From Macondimonas sp045864775 (lineage in GTDB: Bacteria; Pseudomonadota; Gammaproteobacteria; UBA5335), in NCBI GenBank assembly GCA_045864775.1, contig BTVR01000002.1, positions 1-64,000 of the forward strand: a stretch of DNA of 64,000 bases. The letters are read 5' to 3'. Positions 1-8,493 of the stretch are shown here, in pieces; the first letter of the stretch is position 1; every line of letters begins with the position of its first letter. Both the position numbers and the translations under genes were made by a program. The notes below the pieces were generated by a model that was not told the DNA's origin, made no database searches, and was given only the letters and a program-made list of their open reading frames with translations.

Positions 1-100
1 GGCTAGGGCCAAAAAAGGGGTATAGACTGATTCGCCCGTACTGAAACGTCGGGGATTCGTTGTTGTTAAACCGTTTGATTACAATAAATTGGATCCTCTA

Positions 101-1423
101 GTGTCGGTTTGGAAAATTTGTCTAGATGCACTGCAGTCCCAACTTCCGGAACAGGATTTCGGCGTGTGGGTGCTCCCCTTGCATGCGGTCGAGGATGGCC
201 GGCAGCTGCGGCTCCTGGCACCTAACTCTTTCGTTCAGGAATGGGTACACACCCACTACCTCGAAGTGATTCAAAACACGATCCGCCGTCTTGCACCGAC
301 GACGGTTCCCCCGAGCAGCATCGAAGTCGGCGCCGCCAGACCAGCCATCGGTGCCGGTACCGATGCGGGTCGACCGGTACCGGCTCGCCCCGAGCCCCTG
401 ACGGGAAATCGAATCAATCCGGGTTTCACCTTCGATACGTTTATCGAGGGTAAATCCAATCAGCTCGCATTTGCCGCGGCTCGGCAGGTGGCCGAAAATC
501 CGGGGCACTCCTACAACCCCTTGTTCATTTACGGCTCGGTCGGTCTCGGCAAGACCCACCTGATGCAGGCCGTGGGCAACGATCTGTTGCAGCGCAGTCA
601 AGGCGCCAAGGTGGTGTACCTCCATTCGGAGCGCTTCGTCAATGACATGGTTCATGCGCTGAAAAATCATAAAATCAACGAATTCAAGAACTTCTACAGA
701 TCCGTAGATACGCTTCTGATCGACGACATTCAGTTCTTCGAAGGCAAGGAGCAATCGCAGGAGGAGTTCTTCCACACCTTCAATGCACTTTTCGAGGGCC
801 ATCGCCAGATCATCCTGACCTGTGACCGCTATCCCAAGGAAGTTCAGGGTCTCGAGGAACGGCTGAGGTCCCGCTTCGGATGGGGCCTGACGGTGGCAGT
901 CGAGCCGCCGGAACTCGAAACCCGGACGGCGATTCTCATGAAGAAGGCCGAACAGTCGGGCGTTGCCTTACCCGATCCGGTGGCATTTTTCATCGCCCAA
1001 CAAGTGCGATCCAATGTCCGCGAGTTGGAGGGGGCGCTGAGGCGCGTCGTGGCGCACTGCCAGTTCAAGGGCTCCCCGATCGGCATCGAGGAAGCGCGGG
1101 AGGCGCTCAAGGACCTGCTCCGCTTACAGGAAAAGCTGGTTACCCTGGATAACATCCAGCTCGTCGTCGCGGACTATTTCAAGATCCGGCGGAGTGACCT
1201 GATCTCCTCCAGTCGGACCCGATCCATTGCCAGACCGCGCCAAATCGCCATGGCACTGGCCAAAGAGCTGACCTCGCACAGCCTGCCTGAAATCGGCAAG
1301 CACTTCGGCGGTCGAGACCACACGACGGTATTGCACGCCTGCCGTAAGCTCAACGAGCTCAGGAGCAACGATCCTCGAATAAGTGAAGACTATCAGATTC
1401 TTACGAGGATTTTGTCCGCCTAG
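101..1423 (+). CDS. dnaA: Chromosomal replication initiator DnaA
   Basis: DnaA binds DnaA boxes at oriC, oligomerises with ATP and melts the duplex to load DnaB. The protein has the N-terminal DnaB-interaction domain, a short variable linker (about residues 75-110), an AAA+ core with Walker A GSVGLGKT at about 145-152 and Walker B LLIDDIQ near 205, and the C-terminal DNA-binding signature GGRDHTTVLHA near 403-413. I chose the GTG at 101 (440 residues): MSVW aligns with the usual DnaA N-terminus and a weak GGAT lies just upstream. The in-frame TTG at 89 has no ribosome site. The family assignment is certain; the start is likely. Confidence 0.98.
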   Translation: MSVWKICLDALQSQLPEQDFGVWVLPLHAVEDGRQLRLLAPNSFVQEWVHTHYLEVIQNTIRRLAPTTVPPSSIEVGAARPAIGAGTDAGRPVPARPEPLTGNRINPGFTFDTFIEGKSNQLAFAAARQVAENPGHSYNPLFIYGSVGLGKTHLMQAVGNDLLQRSQGAKVVYLHSERFVNDMVHALKNHKINEFKNFYRSVDTLLIDDIQFFEGKEQSQEEFFHTFNALFEGHRQIILTCDRYPKEVQGLEERLRSRFGWGLTVAVEPPELETRTAILMKKAEQSGVALPDPVAFFIAQQVRSNVRELEGALRRVVAHCQFKGSPIGIEEAREALKDLLRLQEKLVTLDNIQLVVADYFKIRRSDLISSSRTRSIARPRQIAMALAKELTSHSLPEIGKHFGGRDHTTVLHACRKLNELRSNDPRISEDYQILTRILSA

Positions 1424-1439
1424 AGCATCCCTTTGAAAC

Positions 1440-1660
1440 CTGTGGGAAAGTCGTGGATAAGCTTGGTTCAATTCCGGTTCAGTCGCCAGGCGGCCTGTTT
1501 ATCCACATTCCATCCACAGGATCCGGGTACGATCACCCACAGGTTTCAAGTGTGCTCAAGGTATTGCTGACAAAGGAAAAAGGCGCGCCGAACACACTTA
1601 TCCACCGCGCTAATCACTATCATCCAGAAAGACATAAGATTTATATTTGAATCCCCATCT
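1440..1660. other. oriC: Origin of replication (oriC) between dnaA and dnaN
   Basis: The 251-base gap between dnaA and dnaN carries one perfect DnaA box TTATCCACA at 1499-1507. Two 8/9 boxes are TTATCCACC at 1598-1606 and CGTGGATAA (reverse orientation) at 1452-1460. A weaker box, CCATCCACA, is at 1510-1518. An AT-rich tract at about 1625-1650, just before dnaN, is a candidate unwinding element. Position between dnaA and dnaN is a common oriC location. No ORF in the gap looks real. Confidence 0.8.
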
Positions 1661-1674
1661 GAGACGGCCAGCCC

Positions 1675-2778
1675 ATGACAGTCGAATTTTCTCGCGAGGA
1701 ACTTCTCAAATGCCTGCAGGCCACGATCGGCGTGGTTGAACGGCGTCAAACCATGCCCGTGCTTGCGAACGTGCTTGTCGAAATCCATGGAGATCGTTTC
1801 CGACTCGTTGGGACAGACTTGGAAATCGAGCTGGTCGCTGAAGGACTATGCAGATCGGATGGGGCGATGAGTTGGACGGTGTCGGGCCGCAAGATCCTGG
1901 ACATCGTCCGAAGCCTGCCAGATCAGGCCAGCATCCATTGCGCGGTTGTGGATGATCGGTTGACACTCCGTGCCGGAGGCAGTCGATTTACGCTGGCTAC
2001 GTTGCCGGTCGGGGATTTTCCGCGCACGCCCATGTCGGAAAGCAGCGTGCGGATAAGGGTTCAGCAAGAGAATCTGAAACAGCTGCTCGAACGCACCCAG
2101 TTCAGCATGGCGCACCAAGACGTTCGCTATTATCTCAACGGCTTGCTGTTTGACCTACAGCCCGGACTGCTCCGAGCGGTGGGGACCGATGGGCACCGCC
2201 TGTCGATCGCAGAAATAAAAATCGATGAGTCTGCGGTAGAAGCCCGACAAATCATCTTGCCGCGCAAAGGCATTCTGGAACTCCAGAAGCTGCTCGACAA
2301 AGGGGAGATGACCATACAGATCGCCACCAACCAAGTGGCAGTCATGCTGGACGGTATCCGTTTCACAAGTAAACTCGTCGACGGGCGTTTTCCGGACTAC
2401 GAAAAAGTGATCCCAAGACATTTACCGAGATCTCTGGTTGTGGACCGACAGGCACTGCGAACCGGCCTTTCCCGGGCCGCGATCCTGTCGAACGACAAGT
2501 TTCGGGGAGTCCGCCTCGGCTTGGATTCGAAAGGCGTGACCGTCCGCGCTCACAACGCGGAACAAGAAGAAGCCGAGGACGTCCTTGCGGGAAACTACAG
2601 CGGCGAGGCAATGGAGATCGGGTTCAATGTCGCCTATCTCCTCGAGCCCTTGGCTGTTCTTCATACTGAACAGGTGCGCCTGGAGTTCTCCGACGCGAAC
2701 GGGAGTTGTCTTTTGACAGCCGTTGAAGACGAGTCGACGGTTCCCAGCCGCCACGTTGTCATGCCCATGCGCCTTTGA
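1675..2778 (+). CDS. dnaN: DNA polymerase III beta sliding clamp
   Basis: Ring-forming processivity clamp that tethers polymerase III and other clamp-binding proteins to DNA. It is 367 residues long, the usual size, and shows the three-domain clamp pattern. Recognisable stretches are MPVLANVLVEI near the N-terminus, GTDGHRLS in the middle domain and a C-terminal HVVMPMRL. It starts after oriC and ends 8 bases before recF, so dnaN and recF are probably co-transcribed. Confidence 0.98.
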   Translation: MTVEFSREELLKCLQATIGVVERRQTMPVLANVLVEIHGDRFRLVGTDLEIELVAEGLCRSDGAMSWTVSGRKILDIVRSLPDQASIHCAVVDDRLTLRAGGSRFTLATLPVGDFPRTPMSESSVRIRVQQENLKQLLERTQFSMAHQDVRYYLNGLLFDLQPGLLRAVGTDGHRLSIAEIKIDESAVEARQIILPRKGILELQKLLDKGEMTIQIATNQVAVMLDGIRFTSKLVDGRFPDYEKVIPRHLPRSLVVDRQALRTGLSRAAILSNDKFRGVRLGLDSKGVTVRAHNAEQEEAEDVLAGNYSGEAMEIGFNVAYLLEPLAVLHTEQVRLEFSDANGSCLLTAVEDESTVPSRHVVMPMRL

Positions 2779-2786
2779 GCGGGTGA

Positions 2787-3845
2787 ATGCCGCTCTGTTC
2801 GGTCCAAGCGCGGGATTTTCGGCGGTTCCGTCAGTTTGAGTTAGCCTGCAGCCCGCATATCAACTGGCTGGTTGGCTCAAATGGCAGCGGAAAGACCTCC
2901 ATTCTGGAGTGTCTTTTTCTTCTTTCGCGAGGAAAATCCTTTCGCACGACGCGCCGACAAGCGCTTTGGCGCCATGGGACGCACGGTTTCGGTATCAAGG
3001 CGAAAGTGACCGAGCCGGTGAGGGGGCTTGCCCACCTCACGGTAAGCGCAGACGCTCAAGCGGTCCGATCCTGGATTCAAGGCGAACCGGTCCGAAGCAT
3101 GAGCGTCTTGGCTGGACTGCTGCCGATTCAACTCATGGATCCACGACTGGTTCCCCTTGTCGGGGGTACTCCATCAGATCGCCGGCGCTTCATCGATTGG
3201 GGATTGTTTCACGTGGAACCTTTATTCCACGCCCATTGGCGCGGCTACAACCGTGCCCTCGAGCAGCGCAACGCTGCCTTGCGTCTGGGAGCGCCCGATG
3301 ATGTGGTCGCGGGGTGGGAACTGACGCTGTGCCGTGAGGGGGAAACAATCACGGCGTTGCGCCATGCCCATCTCAAGGATATCGCCGCGAGGTTTAGCGA
3401 GCGGGCCCTCGTGCTTAATTGCCCGCTGGACCTGGAACTCCGATATCACCCCGGTCATTCTGCTGGACAGACACTGAAGGAAGCGTTGCTGCGAAGTCGC
3501 GAGCGCGATCGCCAGCGAGGAATCACTTCCGTAGGCCCGCACCGGGCCGACGTGGATATCCGTATTGATCAACACCCAGCCAACCAAGTCCTCTCGCGCG
3601 GTGAAGAGAAACGCATCAGCTACGGGCTCCTCTTGGCCCAGGTTGACGTCTTTCATCAGTACACCGGGGCGTTTCCGATTCTCCTGATCGATGACCCTGC
3701 GGCCGAGCTGGATCTTCCGCACTGGCAACGCCTTACCGACGTGCTTGCTGACCTGCCGGCCCAACAGTTCATCACGACCCTCGGGACGCGCCGCCCAGCG
3801 GCGGGGGAATCGGTGTTTCACGTGGAACAAATGGACGGGGCGTGA
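2787..3845 (+). CDS. recF: DNA replication/repair protein RecF
   Basis: SMC-like ATPase that helps load RecA at gapped DNA through RecOR. It has 352 residues with Walker A GSNGSGKTS at about 30-38, an ABC signature region LSRGEEKR near 270 and a Walker B/D-loop LLIDDPAAELD near 298. The D-loop has Pro-Ala where many RecFs have Val-Ala or Val-Ser; this looks conservative. Its 3' end is followed by gyrB after 37 bases, completing the classic dnaA-dnaN-recF-gyrB block. Confidence 0.97.
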   Translation: MPLCSVQARDFRRFRQFELACSPHINWLVGSNGSGKTSILECLFLLSRGKSFRTTRRQALWRHGTHGFGIKAKVTEPVRGLAHLTVSADAQAVRSWIQGEPVRSMSVLAGLLPIQLMDPRLVPLVGGTPSDRRRFIDWGLFHVEPLFHAHWRGYNRALEQRNAALRLGAPDDVVAGWELTLCREGETITALRHAHLKDIAARFSERALVLNCPLDLELRYHPGHSAGQTLKEALLRSRERDRQRGITSVGPHRADVDIRIDQHPANQVLSRGEEKRISYGLLLAQVDVFHQYTGAFPILLIDDPAAELDLPHWQRLTDVLADLPAQQFITTLGTRRPAAGESVFHVEQMDGA

Positions 3846-3882
3846 GTGGTATGATGATAATTTTAAACGGTACGCCCAGCCC

Positions 3883-6276
3883 ATGAGTGCAAGTTACGAT
3901 TCCACCAGCATCAAGGTACTCCGCGGCCTTGATGCCGTTCGCAAACGGCCCGGGATGTATATTGGCGATACCGACGACGGTTCCGGCCTCCACCACATGG
4001 TCTTCGAAGTGGTGGACAACGCCATTGATGAAGCGCTCGCCGGATACTGCTCCGACATCCAGGTCACGATTGAAAGCGACAACGTCGTAACCGTCACCGA
4101 CAACGGCCGTGGAATACCGGTGGACCTGCACGCGGAAGAGGGCCGCTCCGCTGCCGAGGTCATCATGACCATCCTGCATGCCGGCGGGAAGTTCGACGAC
4201 AACTCGTACAAAGTCTCGGGCGGATTGCACGGTGTCGGCGTGTCGGTCGTGAACGCGCTTTCCGAGGTGCTGGAGCTGACCATCTGTCGCGACGACAAGA
4301 TGCACTTCCAGCGCTACCATCTAGGCGAACCCGAAGCGCCGCTCAGCGTGGTGGGGCCGACGCAGCAACGCGGCACGACGATCCGCTTCAAGCCCAGCGC
4401 CACCATTTTCAACAACATCGAGTTCCACTACGACATTCTCGCCAAGCGGCTCCGCGAGTTATCGTTTCTGAACTCCGGCGTCCGGATCCAACTTCGGGAC
4501 GAGCGCGGCGACGGCCGGGAAGCCATCTTCGAGTATCAGGGCGGCATCAAGGCGTTCGTGGAGCACCTGAACCAGAAGAAGACGCCCCTTCACCCGCATA
4601 TCTTCTACTTTTCCGGTGAACGTGACGGTATTGTCGTCGAAGTGGCGATGCAGTGGAACGATTCCTACCAGGAAACGATGTTCTGCTTTACCAACAACAT
4701 TCCCCAGCGCGACGGGGGGACCCACCTAGCAGGCTTCCGGGCCGCCCTTACGCGCACCGTGAACGGTTACATCGAGGAGTCCGGGCTTAACAAGAAAGAA
4801 AAGCTGAGCATGACAGGAGACGATGCCCGCGAGGGGCTGACCGCTGTGCTTTCGGTAAAGGTGCCGGATCCCAAGTTTTCATCGCAGACCAAGGACAAAT
4901 TGGTTTCCTCCGAGGTCAAGGCGGTCGTTGAATCCCTGATGGCCGAAAAGCTGCAGGAATTCCTCCTGGAGAATCCACACGATGCGAAGGCTGTCGTGGG
5001 TAAGGTGATGGAAGCTGCACGAGCACGCGAAGCCGCCAAGCGCGCCCGAGAGATGACGCGACGTAAAGGCGCTCTCGACATCGCCGGGTTGCCCGGAAAG
5101 CTGGCGGACTGTCAGGAAAAAAACCCCGCGCTGTCGGAGATCTTCCTGGTCGAGGGCGATTCTGCCGGTGGTTCGGCAAAACAAGCCCGTGACCGGCGAA
5201 CGCAGGCCATCCTGCCGCTCAAGGGAAAGATCCTCAACGTCGAAAAGGCCCGCTTCGACAAAATGTTGGGTTCACAGGAAGTCGCAACGCTGATTACGGC
5301 GCTGGGTTGCGGCGTGGGGCGCGAGGATTTCAATCCCGACAAACTGCGTTATCACCGGATCATCATCATGACCGATGCTGACGTCGACGGTTCGCATATC
5401 CGGACCCTGCTGCTGACCTTCTTCTACCGTCAGACCTATGCCCTGGTGGAACGCGGACATGTCTACATTGCCCAACCGCCTCTCTATAAGGTCAAGAAAG
5501 GCAAGCAGGAACAGTATCTCAAGGACGATGCGGCCTTGAACGCCTACCTGCTTGAGCTGGCGCTAGACGGCGCCACCGTCACCCCTTCGCCCGACACGGC
5601 CATGGGGGGCGAGCCGCTGGGCCGCCTGGTACGGGCACACCAGGATGCCCAAGCGGCCATCGAACGGTTGGCTCGCGTTTACGATCCCCACGTACTGGCC
5701 GTGTTGGGCGAGTTCGAGCCGGTGCTGCCCGTCCTCACCGACGACGCGGCGCGCAATCGCTGGCGTGAGGCGTTCGAACGGCAGCTCAACGAGACGGCCC
5801 CCGGCGCAAATCGATACACCGTACCGCCGACCGACGCCGCTGGCCTGGTCGTCATCCGCCACCGCCACGGATTGGAACAGGTCTTTCATCTGAGCCTCGA
5901 GCAACTGGAAAGCGCGGAGTTCAGGCCGCTGCACAAGCTGGCACAGAATCTGTCGGGCTGGTGGAGCGCACAGGCACGCGTGGGCCGCGGCGAGAGAAGT
6001 CAGTCGGTCGTGCGGTTTCAGGACGCGGTGGAATGGCTGCTGAACGAAGGCCGTCGCGGTTTGACGATCCAGCGTTACAAGGGCTTGGGCGAGATGAACC
6101 CGGATCAACTGTGGGAGACCACCATGGACCCTGAAACGCGCCGATTGCTTCGTGTCACCGTGGAAGATCTGGTCGCCGCCGACGATGTGTTCACCACGCT
6201 GATGGGCGATCAGGTCGAGCCGCGTCGCGACTTCATCGAGCGCAATGCGTTGCTGGTGAGTAATCTCGACGTGTGA
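3883..6276 (+). CDS. gyrB: DNA gyrase subunit B
   Basis: ATPase subunit of gyrase, which introduces negative supercoils. The open frame extends upstream into recF, but the ATG at 3883 gives the standard start (MSASYDSTSIKVLRGL) and 797 residues. Visible motifs are the GHKL site FEVVDNAIDEA, SGGLHGVGVSVVNALS, the TOPRIM motifs LVEGDSAGGSA and MTDADVDGSHI, and PLKGKILNVEKAR. A long insert of roughly 170 residues after the TOPRIM domain is typical of gammaproteobacterial GyrB. Confidence 0.97.
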   Translation: MSASYDSTSIKVLRGLDAVRKRPGMYIGDTDDGSGLHHMVFEVVDNAIDEALAGYCSDIQVTIESDNVVTVTDNGRGIPVDLHAEEGRSAAEVIMTILHAGGKFDDNSYKVSGGLHGVGVSVVNALSEVLELTICRDDKMHFQRYHLGEPEAPLSVVGPTQQRGTTIRFKPSATIFNNIEFHYDILAKRLRELSFLNSGVRIQLRDERGDGREAIFEYQGGIKAFVEHLNQKKTPLHPHIFYFSGERDGIVVEVAMQWNDSYQETMFCFTNNIPQRDGGTHLAGFRAALTRTVNGYIEESGLNKKEKLSMTGDDAREGLTAVLSVKVPDPKFSSQTKDKLVSSEVKAVVESLMAEKLQEFLLENPHDAKAVVGKVMEAARAREAAKRAREMTRRKGALDIAGLPGKLADCQEKNPALSEIFLVEGDSAGGSAKQARDRRTQAILPLKGKILNVEKARFDKMLGSQEVATLITALGCGVGREDFNPDKLRYHRIIIMTDADVDGSHIRTLLLTFFYRQTYALVERGHVYIAQPPLYKVKKGKQEQYLKDDAALNAYLLELALDGATVTPSPDTAMGGEPLGRLVRAHQDAQAAIERLARVYDPHVLAVLGEFEPVLPVLTDDAARNRWREAFERQLNETAPGANRYTVPPTDAAGLVVIRHRHGLEQVFHLSLEQLESAEFRPLHKLAQNLSGWWSAQARVGRGERSQSVVRFQDAVEWLLNEGRRGLTIQRYKGLGEMNPDQLWETTMDPETRRLLRVTVEDLVAADDVFTTLMGDQVEPRRDFIERNALLVSNLDV

Positions 6277-6280
6277 CGTG

Positions 6281-7066
6281 ATGGACAGTGGTCGCGCCAG
6301 CCCGCCGATCTTTCTGTTTACGGACTTCGGCAGGTATGGACCCTATGTGGGCCAGATGAAGGCCGCCATTCACCGCATCGCCCCCACGCTTGCGGTGATC
6401 GACCTGTGCCACGACGTCGCCCCCTTTCAAGCCCGCCCGGCGGCCTATCTGCTGGCTGCGCTTCTGCCCCAACTGCCCACGGGGTCTTGCGTTGTTGCCG
6501 TGGTCGATCCGGGCGTGGGTACGGCGCGGCGCGGTCTGCTGCTCGAAGCGGACGGAATCCGCCTGATCGGACCGGACAATGGTCTGCTCGCGGCGGCGGC
6601 GCTGCGCGCCCGACAGGCCGCCTGGCGCTATTTACCCGAACCGCCCGAGGATGCATCGGCGACTTTCCATGGCCGGGACTGGTTCGCACCTCTCGCCGCC
6701 CGCCTGCAGGGCGGCGAGAGCCTGACCTTGCAAGCGCCGAGCGCTGAAGACCGGATCGACGGTATGGCGTGGCCGACGGACTGGGGTCACATCGTTTACA
6801 TTGACCGCTATGGCAACGCCGTGACCGGATTGCGCGCCGGCGAGATCGGCACGGACGCTGTGCTGGTCCTTGGAGAGGAAACCGAAGCCCACCACGCCCG
6901 GACCTTCGGCGATGTCCCGCTCGGGGAGGCCTTCTGGTATGTCAATTCCTGCGGCCTGGTTGAGATCGCGGTCAATCAGGGCGACGCCGCGCGTGAGTTC
7001 GGCCTGGCAGTGGGGCAAGGCATTCGTGTCCGCCGTCGCCCCGGTGCCGTACCAGGGGCTACCTGA
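6281..7066 (+). CDS. SAM hydroxide adenosyltransferase family protein (DUF62)
   Basis: Member of the SAM hydrolase/halogenase superfamily, which uses water or hydroxide to split S-adenosylmethionine into adenosine and methionine. Family motifs are FLFTDFG at the N-terminus, DVAPFQARPAAYLL, VVDPGVGTARRG, GPDNGLL and VYIDRYGNAVTGL. It starts 4 bases after the gyrB stop, so it may be read through from gyrB. The GTG at 6278 is an alternative start. Its 3' end overlaps the convergent DUF442 gene by 8 bases. The physiological role of this family is still poorly understood. Confidence 0.85.
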   Translation: MDSGRASPPIFLFTDFGRYGPYVGQMKAAIHRIAPTLAVIDLCHDVAPFQARPAAYLLAALLPQLPTGSCVVAVVDPGVGTARRGLLLEADGIRLIGPDNGLLAAAALRARQAAWRYLPEPPEDASATFHGRDWFAPLAARLQGGESLTLQAPSAEDRIDGMAWPTDWGHIVYIDRYGNAVTGLRAGEIGTDAVLVLGEETEAHHARTFGDVPLGEAFWYVNSCGLVEIAVNQGDAAREFGLAVGQGIRVRRRPGAVPGAT

Positions 7067-7622
7067 GCCGTTGCCTGACGGCGTCTTCCAGGGAAGTCAG
7101 TCCTGCCGCCTTCCCCAAACTCAGGGCTTCCGAGCCCGGTACGCCCTGGATCAGATTGGCACGCAAGGCGAGTAGCGCGCCGACGCGATTGCCGCTGGCG
7201 CAATGGATCATCACCGGTCCCGGCTTGGCTAGGCTGAGCGCACGATCCAGTCGGCGGGCATTTTCCTCGGTCAGATCCGCGCCCCCACCAATGGGGATGC
7301 TCACGAAATCCATCCCCAGCGAATCAACCAGACCGGATTCGTCGACCCCGGGCATCTCCGCTGCGGGACGCAGGTTGATGATGGTCTTGTAGCCCGCCGC
7401 CGCAGCGGCGCTAAGTTGTTCGTCGGTCGGTTGCCCGCCGGTCAATAGACCCGGCGCGGGCTCGCGGGCATTGGGCAGCGGGATCATCGGGACGGTTTCG
7501 CTCACGCGGGGAACTCCTGGTTGCAATGGGGCCTCCGCCCCGGCGTCCGTGAGAAGGAAGAGGCACAGAAACACCGCCGTCGCAACGGCACAGCGGTGAC
7601 CAGACGCGCGTCCTACGGCCAT
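7059..7622 (-). CDS. Exported DUF442 / dual-specificity phosphatase-like protein
   Basis: 187 residues with a hydrophobic signal segment at about 12-30, so probably periplasmic. The body shows LLTGGQPTDEQL, YKTIINLRP and a phosphatase-type loop HCASGNRVGALLALR. The loop is C-x4-R rather than the classical C-x5-R; this short form is what I recall for the DUF442/BLH-like group. It is the last gene of a probable three-gene minus-strand operon with the Rossmann protein (9 bases upstream) and the antiporter. Substrate unknown. Confidence 0.75.
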   Translation of the reverse strand: MAVGRASGHRCAVATAVFLCLFLLTDAGAEAPLQPGVPRVSETVPMIPLPNAREPAPGLLTGGQPTDEQLSAAAAAGYKTIINLRPAAEMPGVDESGLVDSLGMDFVSIPIGGGADLTEENARRLDRALSLAKPGPVMIHCASGNRVGALLALRANLIQGVPGSEALSLGKAAGLTSLEDAVRQRLR

Positions 7623-7631
7623 GCCACGTCC

Positions 7632-8489
7632 CTACCAGGAAAGCCGCCGGATGCGGTCGACCATGGAATCCAGCATAGCGCAGTTCTCATCGTCACGGGG
7701 ATCGTCCGTGCGCCGCGGATCGCAAATCCACGGCGCCATCAAGGCCCACTCCCGCCCCACCCGGAGGCTGAAGGCTGCCGCAGACCGATGCTGAGGACGG
7801 ACGGCGCGATCGACCTGCGACCGGCATGCCGCCAGAACCTCCGGGATCGGCGTCCGATGGCCATCGAGACGCGCTGTCGCCGCCTCGACGCTGAGGGCGT
7901 CGCGGCACACAGCCAACACCACCCGTGCAATCTCATGCGCTGAAATCAACCGCAGGGCGCGGACGCCGCGTCGCGGAACGGGCAGCAATCCTCGGCGTAT
8001 GTTTCGGCGCATCGGCGTATCGAACCAACGTTCCAGCACGACCGCCGTGGGCAGACGCAGAACGCCGCGCTCGGGGAGGCGGCGCGCCGCTGGCATACCG
8101 GCCGGCACCAGTTCAAGGACGCGGCCGGGCGCCGTCGGCCAGCAGGCGTCATCGATGGGGGTGACATCAGTCGGCCGTCCCAAGCGCTGTCCAGGACAGA
8201 TCAGCAACCAGTCCAGACGCGCGACCGCCGGCTCAGGCTCGACCGGCTGATGCGCGGCATCGAACCGTCGGACAGCGACGCCCCGACATGCGAGGCGCTT
8301 CGCCCAGGCCGAGTCGGGCCGCCGCGTCCACGCTGTCAAGGGCATTCCCGCCTCGACAAAAATCTGGATACAGGCCGTGGCCTCCGGACCATGAATGCCG
8401 ATGATGCCCACGTTCGCGGCCGGCGAACGGGGTTGGAAATGGCGCGCCGTGCCGCCTCCGGCGGCATGAATCGGGATGGTCTCGGCCAT
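7632..8489 (-). CDS. Rossmann-type NAD(P)-binding protein (NmrA/SDR-like)
   Basis: 285 residues from the ATG at 8489, which lies 4 bases after the antiporter stop; a longer in-frame extension would overlap that gene. After a short N-terminus a Rossmann start is visible: NVGIIGIHGPEATACIQIF, followed by a basic TRRPDSAWAKRL stretch that could bind a phosphate. No catalytic Tyr-x3-Lys was found, which fits NmrA-like sensors or degenerate reductases better than active SDRs. Function unknown; it may depend on the neighbouring antiporter. Confidence 0.55.
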   Translation of the reverse strand: MAETIPIHAAGGGTARHFQPRSPAANVGIIGIHGPEATACIQIFVEAGMPLTAWTRRPDSAWAKRLACRGVAVRRFDAAHQPVEPEPAVARLDWLLICPGQRLGRPTDVTPIDDACWPTAPGRVLELVPAGMPAARRLPERGVLRLPTAVVLERWFDTPMRRNIRRGLLPVPRRGVRALRLISAHEIARVVLAVCRDALSVEAATARLDGHRTPIPEVLAACRSQVDRAVRPQHRSAAAFSLRVGREWALMAPWICDPRRTDDPRDDENCAMLDSMVDRIRRLSW

Positions 8490-8493
8490 GGCG

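Noticed and set aside
56..85. Possible dnaA promoter with TACAAT at 80-85
   Set aside because: The -10-like hexamer has no acceptable -35 at 16-18 bases, and the resulting start would leave almost no leader before the GTG.
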